Of a DNA stretch of 20,177 bases, positions 13,695-19,063 are shown in pieces; within the stretch, counting starts at the first letter, position 1, and each line of letters starts with the position of its first letter. The stretch is taken from positions 1 to 20,177 of IMG/VR virus record IMGVR_UViG_3300035670_005106; one strand, given 5' to 3'. This stretch comes from a virus. A program made the translations under genes and the position numbers. Below the pieces are notes generated by a model. That model saw nothing but the letters and a program-made list of their open reading frames with translations, was not told the DNA's origin and made no database searches.

Positions 13695-14087
13695 CTATTT
13701 AGTATTTTTGATTCCTCCAATTTGTGTTTCTTCTTTTAGTTGTTGGATTTGTTCTTTGCTAAGTAGGCGCAAGGCTTCTCTTGCTTTAGAATTAGACAGA
13801 CTAAAGATTAATTTGATACATTCCAAATCTTCATTTTTTTCTGCTTTTGCCCACTTCGCAAACGGTCTTTTCATAGACCTTACCGTGTAAAGCAAAAAGT
13901 CATTTTGAAGCTTTTTGTCCAGATGGTGCCTGCGGTTCATCTCATTTGCGTACAGAACACAATCTTTATGCTGAGACAATGCACGATTGGTCAGAAAGGG
14001 TTGATATTCCTTCTCAGTCAGATCATCAACAATCAGTTGCCTCTTGGACTGAAGAATGGATTTGACATACTCAAATGGATCGCTCAT
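13695..14087 (-). CDS. gp62: Clamp loader small subunit, T4 gp62 type
   Basis: 130 aa, as in the shorter gp62 of aquatic T4-like phages (T4 gp62 is 187). gp62 joins four gp44 subunits to form the clamp loader that opens gp45. The N-terminus MSDPFEYVKSILQSKRQLI and the central YANEMNRRHHLDKKLQNDF, then the basic C-terminal region with RPFAKWAKAEK and SKAREALRLLSKEQIQ, fit gp62. The start overlaps the methyltransferase stop as ATGA, with a GGAGT Shine-Dalgarno. The last 60 residues are duplicated downstream at 13116-13331. This copy ends TQIGGIKNTK while the other ends TYKGGLGK, so the tail may have been replaced when the HNH gene inserted. Confidence 0.88.
   Translation of the reverse strand: MSDPFEYVKSILQSKRQLIVDDLTEKEYQPFLTNRALSQHKDCVLYANEMNRRHHLDKKLQNDFLLYTVRSMKRPFAKWAKAEKNEDLECIKLIFSLSNSKAREALRLLSKEQIQQLKEETQIGGIKNTK
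13696..13702 (-). promoter_or_regulatory. Possible late promoter of HNH gene (CTAAATA)
   Basis: The minus strand reads ACTAAATAG at the gp62 stop, 6/8 to the T4 late consensus and an exact CTAAATA, a form seen in late promoters of T4-like cyanophages. It lies about 30 nt before the HNH ATG (13666). It is within a small palindrome (AATACTAAATAGTATT, 13691-13706), so chance is possible. Confidence 0.3.
13726..13886 (-). repeat. gp62 3' repeat, copy B (in complete gp62)
   Basis: Second copy of the 161-bp direct repeat, inside the full-length gp62. The repeat starts at the codons for TVRSM and runs to near the C-terminus. The HNH gene lies between the two copies, so the unit HNH + one copy is 585 bp. 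Confidence 0.9.
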
Positions 14088-15097
14088 TTGGACTCCATAA
14101 TTTTGTAAACTTCAGTTGTGTCTGCGCTTTTTAAATTTTTAGATGTGTCTTGTAGTGCTTGTCGTTTGCTACTCAAAACGGAAAAGACTTCAGATAAGAA
14201 ATATTGTTTATCTTTAAGTATTCTTTCAACATCATTTTTCATATCTCTTCTACCTACTTTACCAACATTCCAACATGTAACACCACCATCATTTAAATAA
14301 TCTAAAGAATTTACGATTAGTGGTTCTAGAAAAGAATTAATCCATCCATCATAATCAGAAATGTTCGTTATTGATTGTGTGTCTTCTTTACAATACACTT
14401 CTACGTCAAAATATGGTGGACTAGTCAGAATCATATCAACTTTAGGTAAGCTGTAAGCATTCATCTTTAAAGCATCGTCACAAATCAATGTTACTTTATC
14501 TTGAATGTTTAAAAATTTAACTATCTCCATCAAACCCGTATATGTCTCCGTGTTCGGTTCAAATGCAATATAGTTTGCACCGCTTGAAACAACACCCAAC
14601 ATTCTACCACCCCAACCAGCGCAAGGATCAAAAACTATTTTAGGTTTGTGATGTATGCATAATAGTTTTGCCATTTGTGGTCTGTACATTGTATTTTTAG
14701 TAAGACCGCAACAAAAATAAATTCCTCTTTTAATTTCTGATAAGTATGGCGTACTATGGCTTTTTCTGTTCCATCTTAGTATTTTTTCCAAATTGTCAGC
14801 AGTCCAACTGTTAGAAAAACTTTTACCTTTATTGTTTTCAATGTCATAAAAATTTGGAAAATAATGTTCACAAAGTTTCATACCAATTCTTGATGTTGAA
14901 TTTATGTAATCATCTTTTGAGTTCCACTTACATAAATTATTCCAATCAGTTCTCAATTGTTGATCAGAATATTTTGATATAAAACTAATATTTTCTAACT
15001 GAGAAGCAAGTGTTGCGACAACAGATTCAAATTCAATATCATTTAACTTTCGTGTGGTATTTCTAATATTCAAAAAATTATGGATATTTACATCCAT
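14084..15097 (-). CDS. DNA methyltransferase (TSPPY type), likely restriction-modification partner
   Basis: 337 aa. Motif I is VFDPCAGWGGRMLG (156-168), an acidic motif II residue is E180 (YIAFEPNT), and motif III is CDDAL (about 207-211). The catalytic motif IV is TSPPY (225-229), which marks an N4-cytosine or N6-adenine DNA methyltransferase. The N-terminal 140 residues include a region ending MYRPQMAKLLC that probably contains target recognition; the family is not recognised beyond this. The preceding gene (15088-15669) is a PD-(D/E)XK-like nuclease that overlaps by 10 nt. The stop overlaps gp62 as ATGA. The region is visibly AT-richer than its replication neighbours, consistent with transfer. 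Confidence 0.85.
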   Translation of the reverse strand: MDVNIHNFLNIRNTTRKLNDIEFESVVATLASQLENISFISKYSDQQLRTDWNNLCKWNSKDDYINSTSRIGMKLCEHYFPNFYDIENNKGKSFSNSWTADNLEKILRWNRKSHSTPYLSEIKRGIYFCCGLTKNTMYRPQMAKLLCIHHKPKIVFDPCAGWGGRMLGVVSSGANYIAFEPNTETYTGLMEIVKFLNIQDKVTLICDDALKMNAYSLPKVDMILTSPPYFDVEVYCKEDTQSITNISDYDGWINSFLEPLIVNSLDYLNDGGVTCWNVGKVGRRDMKNDVERILKDKQYFLSEVFSVLSSKRQALQDTSKNLKSADTTEVYKIMESK

Positions 15098-15669
15098 AGT
15101 TCAACCCCTATCTTTTTTATACCATCTTTCATCCACACACTCATTTCTTGTAAAATTTTAGCGGTTTCTAGCTTAGAATAATCACTGGAAAACATGTAGT
15201 CATCATTTTCACTATTTTTACCTCCTTGTTGATGCTTGAAAACGCAATTGTTTGAGTTTATATTTTTAACAAAATCTTCTTTGCATATCCAATTTATACG
15301 AAAATGATCATTTGGATTTACGCCAAGTAATATTAATCTCTCCCAATCTTTATGACATGCAAGATGATTAAACGTAAAATAGTCTGTTTTCATACTTAAA
15401 CTGAACTTGATTTCAGTTTTGTATCCATCAATTATTCTATCATGCTCCCTATTTCTTCTTGGATAAACTTCACTACCTTTTTTTTGCATTATCTTAGACA
15501 CTAAAATTTCACCAAAAGCTCCCATTTGTGTGTTTGAGAGTTTTAAGTATCCTTCATATTGCGTCCCAATCCAAGGATCATCAATATCAATCCTTGATTT
15601 CACGTAATTATGAAGAACACCGTCTTCAAAAAATTCATTTAAAGACACAATATTTTGATCGTGTTTCAT
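15088..15669 (-). CDS. PD-(D/E)XK-like restriction endonuclease candidate
   Basis: 193 aa. MGAFGEILVSKIMQKKG (E54 on a helix), then REHDRIID (D77, D81) and TEIKFS (E86-I-K88) give the E...D-x-ExK layout of the PD-(D/E)XK fold, like many type II restriction enzymes. The protein is small, basic in the centre and soluble. It lies between gp44 (ATGA overlap) and a TSPPY DNA methyltransferase (10-nt overlap). That gene order and coupling is what makes a restriction endonuclease the best reading. A lone homing-type nuclease protected by the neighbouring methylase would be an alternative. The recognition site cannot be derived from the sequence. Confidence 0.72.
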   Translation of the reverse strand: MKHDQNIVSLNEFFEDGVLHNYVKSRIDIDDPWIGTQYEGYLKLSNTQMGAFGEILVSKIMQKKGSEVYPRRNREHDRIIDGYKTEIKFSLSMKTDYFTFNHLACHKDWERLILLGVNPNDHFRINWICKEDFVKNINSNNCVFKHQQGGKNSENDDYMFSSDYSKLETAKILQEMSVWMKDGIKKIGVELWM

Positions 15670-16595
15670 TTGAATTCCACATTTGCCATCAGTTCAGTCA
15701 GACAAGCAACAAGATTGATCTCTTGATCAGCAACAAATGCTTGTTTGTATTGATAGTCAGCAAGAATGATCACTGCTTGTGGAATACTCTGAGGCTTTGC
15801 GATATCATACAAAGCATCATAGAGTTTACGAAAGAATGTCGTGCTATCAATTTCGGTTGTTGCTGCCCATTTACGGACGGATGCAAAGTCTTTTTCTTTC
15901 AGATGTTTGACAATCTGTGAAATAGAAATGTCACCAATCTGAGAGAGGATGCCCACATCAATCTTGCCGAGTTGAGAGTAGCGTTGAAGTTCATTAATAG
16001 CACGACGAAAATCTGGAAAGTGTTTCTTGATAAGTTCAGCAATCACTTTCTCATCATATTCAACTTTTTCTGTGTTTAGTATGTGTGTGATGCGTTTAAA
16101 AAACGCAGATGCCATTTTTGTTTTTTCACCATTCTGCAAACGAAAATCAATTACAGCACACCGACTGTGCAGTGGCTCAATGATTCTGCTTTTGAAATTA
16201 CAAGTGAAAATGAATGAACAGTTTACTGCAAACTCTTCAATGGCATTTCTTAGAATTGCTTGTGCGTTTGGTGTAAGATAATCGGCTTCATCTAGAATGA
16301 CAACTTTACGACCACCAGTAAACGACATTGCAGATGCATAGTTTTTGATTTTTACACGAATTGTATCAACACCATTCTCATCAGAACCATTGAGAATCAT
16401 GAAGTCGCAACCGATCTCGTTGCACATTGCTTTGGCGATTGTTGTCTTGCCTACGCCCGCTCCACCAGTCAGAAGCAGATTGGGTATCTGCTTCTGATTT
16501 ACATATTCCTGAAAAACTTCTTTCAGACGATCTGGTAGAATACAGTCGTTTATTACTTGTGGTCTGTAACGTTCCGTCCACAGAAGATGTTCCAT
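15666..16595 (-). CDS. gp44: Clamp loader large subunit (AAA+), T4 gp44 type
   Basis: 309 aa (T4 gp44 is 319). It is an ATPase that, with gp62, loads the gp45 clamp. Walker A is GGAGVGKTT (44-52), Walker B VVILDEAD (98-105), sensor-1 FIFTCNFKSRI, and the SRC motif PLHSRC with the arginine finger at R145. The N-terminal WTERYRPQ is the usual clamp-loader start. The start has a GAGGAAAC Shine-Dalgarno and lies 24 nt after the -10 box of a perfect sigma70 promoter (16619-16647). The stop overlaps the nuclease start as ATGA; in T4 this position is taken by gp62. Confidence 0.98.
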   Translation of the reverse strand: MEHLLWTERYRPQVINDCILPDRLKEVFQEYVNQKQIPNLLLTGGAGVGKTTIAKAMCNEIGCDFMILNGSDENGVDTIRVKIKNYASAMSFTGGRKVVILDEADYLTPNAQAILRNAIEEFAVNCSFIFTCNFKSRIIEPLHSRCAVIDFRLQNGEKTKMASAFFKRITHILNTEKVEYDEKVIAELIKKHFPDFRRAINELQRYSQLGKIDVGILSQIGDISISQIVKHLKEKDFASVRKWAATTEIDSTTFFRKLYDALYDIAKPQSIPQAVIILADYQYKQAFVADQEINLVACLTELMANVEFK

Positions 16596-16618
16596 CTTGT
16601 TTCCTCACAAAAATCATA

Positions 16619-16647
16619 ATTATAAAAGACAATCGTTAGAATGTCAA
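16619..16647 (-). promoter_or_regulatory. gp44: Perfect-consensus sigma70 promoter of the gp44 operon
   Basis: The minus strand reads TTGACA (16647-16642), 17 bp, then TATAAT (16624-16619): both hexamers and spacing are ideal. The start would be near 16612, giving a short leader with the GAGGAAAC Shine-Dalgarno of gp44 (ATG at 16595). It drives gp44, the nuclease/methyltransferase pair, gp62, HNH, the gp62 fragment and regA. Confidence 0.82.
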
Positions 16648-16841
16648 ACTTCATTCAGTCTTGCAACAACTTCCATGTAAGGCTCTTTTACTTCCCAAGA
16701 ATTACCATTCAATGCATAAAGAATGGTAACTGGTTCTCCTTCTTCAGGCTTGAACTCAATAACTGTAGCAATTTTTGATTGATTAATTGCAATTGATTCA
16801 CCTTCAAAGCCTTTTGATGCATTTGTGAAATATTTAAACAT
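16644..16841 (-). CDS. Small conserved phage protein between gp45 and gp44
   Basis: 65 aa from the ATG at 16841, which overlaps the gp45 stop (TGATG). A TTG one codon earlier is possible but unlikely. The sequence is MFKYFTNASKGFEGESIAIN, then SKIATVIEFKPEEGEPVTILY and a C-terminal SWEVKEPYMEVVARLNEV. It looks like a compact beta-rich fold. Similar proteins occur beside the clamp gene in T4-like aquatic phages, as far as I recall, with unknown function. Its stop codon overlaps the -35 box of the gp44 promoter. Confidence 0.72.
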   Translation of the reverse strand: MFKYFTNASKGFEGESIAINQSKIATVIEFKPEEGEPVTILYALNGNSWEVKEPYMEVVARLNEV

Positions 16842-17521
16842 CAATTGTCCTTTTCATATTTGGAACCAGTTTCAGTTGCAATCCAATACTGAAGATTGAG
16901 TGTCTTGTGTTTGAAGTTTGAGATACCCTTTGAAGAGATTTTAACATCATAATCACCAGAAATCATCTTCAAGTTTTCAACTTTGAACAACATCTTGAAA
17001 GTCTTTTTGCTTTCTGCAATCTCAAGTGACTCTGTATGTGCTGAATCATTCTGTGGATCAAAAGTAGTAACAAAGAGTTTTGAACCATCAGCTTCAATTG
17101 CAATGAACGGTGAAGAAAGAACTGATGCTGCTTTGAGAATCCAATCAAAGTCTTCTTGTGAGAGAGTGAGAGAAATTTCAGGCTCAGGCATAGCAATTGC
17201 TTTTTCTGGTGCAGCGACAATCATATGCGGCGCACAGAAACGATACTTGATTTTGCTGCGACCCTGAAGGCCAGAAATCAAAACATTGTTGTCTTGAAAG
17301 TCAAGAACGGGATCATCTTTGTGTAGAGATAGAACGGAAAGAAAGTTGTTCAAATCATATACACCAAAATCAGTTGGAATTTCTTCATTGATTGTTGCTT
17401 CAGCCATTACGTTCTTTTGGCTAGACACTGTACGAAGTGTTTTACCTTTTTTGAACATAATACCTTGATTGATTGTTGCAAAGTTCTTCAGCAACGTAAG
17501 TGTGTTATCAGAGAGTTTCAT
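16841..17521 (-). CDS. gp45: Sliding clamp, T4 gp45 type
   Basis: 226 aa (T4 gp45 is 228). It is a trimeric ring that tethers polymerase and, in T4, activates late transcription with gp33 and gp55. The start MKLSDNTLTLLKNFATINQGIMFKKG is close to T4 gp45 (MKLSKDTTALLKNFATINSGIM). The central YDLNNFLSVLSLHKDDPVL and the C-terminal KVENLKMISGDYDVKISSKG are also clear. It has an AAGGA Shine-Dalgarno, and a promoter with an extended -10 (TGCTATAAT) lies about 37 nt upstream (17559-17587), inside the DUF3310-like gene. Its likely partners here include the polymerase tail (STLEDFFS) and perhaps the membrane protein at 6622-7533. Confidence 0.97.
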   Translation of the reverse strand: MKLSDNTLTLLKNFATINQGIMFKKGKTLRTVSSQKNVMAEATINEEIPTDFGVYDLNNFLSVLSLHKDDPVLDFQDNNVLISGLQGRSKIKYRFCAPHMIVAAPEKAIAMPEPEISLTLSQEDFDWILKAASVLSSPFIAIEADGSKLFVTTFDPQNDSAHTESLEIAESKKTFKMLFKVENLKMISGDYDVKISSKGISNFKHKTLNLQYWIATETGSKYEKDN

Positions 17522-17524
17522 AAT

Positions 17525-17794
17525 TTATTTCCTTGTCAAATCATGGTTGTGTAGAGCCATTATAGCATAATGTAAAACTTTCATCAAGTCATCACGATTA
17601 TAGCCATTCTTTTTACCGTACCGTTGTGCATACTTCATAATATTTCCAATGCAAAAACCTTCACCATGTCCACTGTCCATGATAAATTCTGATGCTTGAA
17701 ATTTATTTTGTGAATAGTGTTGACCGTATGTCTTATCAATGTATTCTTTCATCTCTTTAAGAATACGGTCTTCACTGTACTTATAATCTATCAT
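17525..17794 (-). CDS. DUF3310-like protein (SaV-like)
   Basis: 89 aa. The C-terminal half reads FCIGNIMKYAQRYGKKNGYNRDDLMKVLHYAIMAL. The I-x-N-hhKYhxRY-KKNG-xxDLxK pattern is the signature of the DUF3310 family, small phage proteins of which some relate to the T7 gp1.7 nucleotide kinase. The N-terminal third is a polar helix (EDRILKEMKEYIDKTYG). It starts at 17794 overlapping the glycosyltransferase stop as ATGA. The gp45 promoter is inside its 3' region. A nucleotide-metabolism role would suit the location, but it is not shown by the sequence. Confidence 0.75.
   Translation of the reverse strand: MIDYKYSEDRILKEMKEYIDKTYGQHYSQNKFQASEFIMDSGHGEGFCIGNIMKYAQRYGKKNGYNRDDLMKVLHYAIMALHNHDLTRK
17559..17587 (-). 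promoter_or_regulatory. gp45: Sigma70-like promoter with extended -10 for gp45
   Basis: The minus strand reads TTGATG (17587-17582), 17 bp, then TATAAT (17564-17559), with TGC just before it (extended -10, TGnTATAAT). -35 is 4/6. The start would be about 30 nt before the gp45 ATG. It lies in the 3' part of the DUF3310-like gene. Confidence 0.6.
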
Positions 17795-18606
17795 AGACGA
17801 CCAGTATATTGTGCAACCGCAGGCATATTACCTGTGAATGCGTATGTACCGATGTGCTGAGTTCTCATCCATGGACAGAGATATACTTGACCACCAATTT
17901 TACGCCACATCTGACAGAACATATAATCTTCGGACAGATAACGATCTGAACCACCGCCAGTATAACTATCGGCAGAATCAATCACTGTATCAAAGTATGC
18001 ATGAATATATCTGGAGCCATCAAAGTTAGCTTGACCAACATGATCTGGCTTGTAACGAATTTGAGGAAACGCTTTTGCCATTTTATCAAAGACTTGACGT
18101 TTAATCATCATGTGACCTGTACCAATCTCCATAACTTCAAGAGGTTCAGAAACTTGAAACTGTTGTGTACCTTTCACAACATTAAACACATATTCACCAA
18201 CAAGATTTTCAAGTTCTTTTGGATTCAAATCTGGATGACGCCGAGCAGTGTCAGCAATGTTGCCCCAATTGATAGATTTTTTCGGATAAGGACCACCGAT
18301 AACATCTTTATCAAGTGCCATCAGTGCAATGATATCATTTGGATCAAAATGAATATCTGAATCAATAAACATCATGTGCGTATAATCTGTACGTAGAAAT
18401 TCATCTACTAAATAATTTCTTGCACGTGTGATGAGTGATTCGTTGAATAGGAATGAAAACTTAACTTCAATTCCATATTTGATCATAACTGTTTGAAGAT
18501 CAAGACACGATTTCATGTACAAGCCATGATTCATGCCACCATACATTGGTGTTGCAACAAACAGTTTATTTTTTCTTAGTTCTTCAAGGTTGACTTGTAT
18601 TTGCAT
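17791..18606 (-). CDS. GT-A glycosyltransferase (GT2-like)
   Basis: 271 aa, soluble. The N-terminal KLFVATPMYGGMNHGLYMKSC is a beta-alpha nucleotide-binding start. HMMFIDSDIHFDP (78-88) carries the DxD (D82-S-D84). GGPYPKKSINW follows, and MEIGTGHMMIKRQVFDK is typical of the central region. SEDYMFCQMWRKIGG contains the E-D pair usually supplying the base. The C-terminal HIGTYAFTGNM follows. Phage proteins with this FIDSDI layout are common and may glycosylate virion or cell-surface components. The ATG is only about 12 nt after the T-run of a terminator, with an ATGGAT-like ribosome site; no promoter is evident between them. Confidence 0.82.
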   Translation of the reverse strand: MQIQVNLEELRKNKLFVATPMYGGMNHGLYMKSCLDLQTVMIKYGIEVKFSFLFNESLITRARNYLVDEFLRTDYTHMMFIDSDIHFDPNDIIALMALDKDVIGGPYPKKSINWGNIADTARRHPDLNPKELENLVGEYVFNVVKGTQQFQVSEPLEVMEIGTGHMMIKRQVFDKMAKAFPQIRYKPDHVGQANFDGSRYIHAYFDTVIDSADSYTGGGSDRYLSEDYMFCQMWRKIGGQVYLCPWMRTQHIGTYAFTGNMPAVAQYTGRL

Positions 18607-18617
18607 AATTTATCCAT

Positions 18618-18657
18618 AAAAAAAAGTAGAGACACATATTATATATATGTCCCTACT
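18618..18657 (-). terminator. Intrinsic terminator after the winged-helix gene
   Basis: The minus strand has AGTAGGGACATAT paired with ATGTGTCTCTACT (about 13 pairs, two of them G-T) and a run of eight T. It begins 18 nt after the winged-helix stop. The glycosyltransferase start follows within about 12 nt. Confidence 0.88.
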
Positions 18658-18674
18658 TCAAAACTCACTATTTT

Positions 18675-18938
18675 TTAGGCAAAAACTTCTGCGCCATAGA
18701 TAGCATGTGCAGCGGCAACCATCTCACGGCTAGGCTTACCAAGACGGTAGTAAGTAATTGTCTTACCGTTGTCAAGAGTTTTCTTGTTGGTGTAGATGCA
18801 GTGACCTTCTGAACGAAGTTCTTCAATACGGGCACCAACATTAGTGATACCGAAACGGGCACGAATTTGTGCCGCAGTGAGTGTGTTGTAACCAGAATCT
18901 TTAGAAAGATAGTTTAGAATTTTCTGTTTAGCAGACAT
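18675..18938 (-). CDS. Winged-helix/HTH DNA-binding protein
   Basis: 87 aa. The first 45 residues form a helix-turn-helix (KILNYLSKDSGYNTLTAAQIRARFGITNVGARIEELRSEG). The wing follows: HCIYTNKKTLDNGKTITYYRLG. The C-terminal PSREMVAAAHAIYGAEVFA is a short helix. This is a known small phage DNA-binding family, likely a transcription regulator. The start has a GGAG Shine-Dalgarno. It has its own transcription unit: a sigma70-like promoter lies in the terminator upstream (19012-19040), and a terminator follows the stop (18618-18657). Its target is unknown; the overlap of promoter and terminator hints at tight control. Confidence 0.85.
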   Translation of the reverse strand: MSAKQKILNYLSKDSGYNTLTAAQIRARFGITNVGARIEELRSEGHCIYTNKKTLDNGKTITYYRLGKPSREMVAAAHAIYGAEVFA

Positions 18939-19011
18939 TCAATTTACTCCATGAAAAATTAGTCGCACAAAAAGAAAAGATAGTAGAGGCGACTGTTCTC
19001 TACATATTGTC

Positions 19012-19040
19012 AGTATATAAAAAAAGGGGGAGTGTGTCAA
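19012..19040 (-). promoter_or_regulatory. Sigma70-like promoter overlapping the cobS terminator
   Basis: The minus strand reads TTGACA (19040-19035), 17 bp, then TATACT (19017-19012). The -35 box is formed by the loop and adjoining stem of the terminator hairpin, and the -10 box lies just after its T-run. The leader before the winged-helix gene (18938) is about 65 nt and contains a short inverted repeat (AGTCGC/GCGACT, 18961-18994). Confidence 0.6.
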
Positions 19041-19050
19041 CACTCCCCCT
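19019..19050 (-). terminator. Strong intrinsic terminator after the CobS-like gene
   Basis: The minus strand has AGGGGGAGTGT, a TGAC loop and ACACTCCCCCT: a perfect 11-bp stem, followed by seven T. It is 14 nt after the cobS stop. It overlaps the promoter at 19012-19040. Confidence 0.92.
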
Positions 19051-19063
19051 GGTAAATGTTAGC

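Noticed and set aside
13116-14087. Group I intron or split gp62 with the HNH gene inside it
   Set aside because: The upstream gp62 is full length with its own stop codon and the downstream piece is a duplicate, not a missing exon; no intron core was recognised.
16621-16640. Short GACA/TGTC inverted repeat in the gp44 leader region
   Set aside because: Four base pairs only; the sequence is fully explained by the -35 box and spacer of the promoter.
17534-17539. TTGACA just before the gp45 start
   Set aside because: No -10 at any normal spacing; it is the end of the DUF3310-like frame.
18638-18666. TATAAT inside the terminator after the winged-helix gene as a promoter
   Set aside because: The hexamer 17 bp upstream is GAGTTT, a poor -35, and other spacings are no better; the AT repeat is explained by the hairpin.
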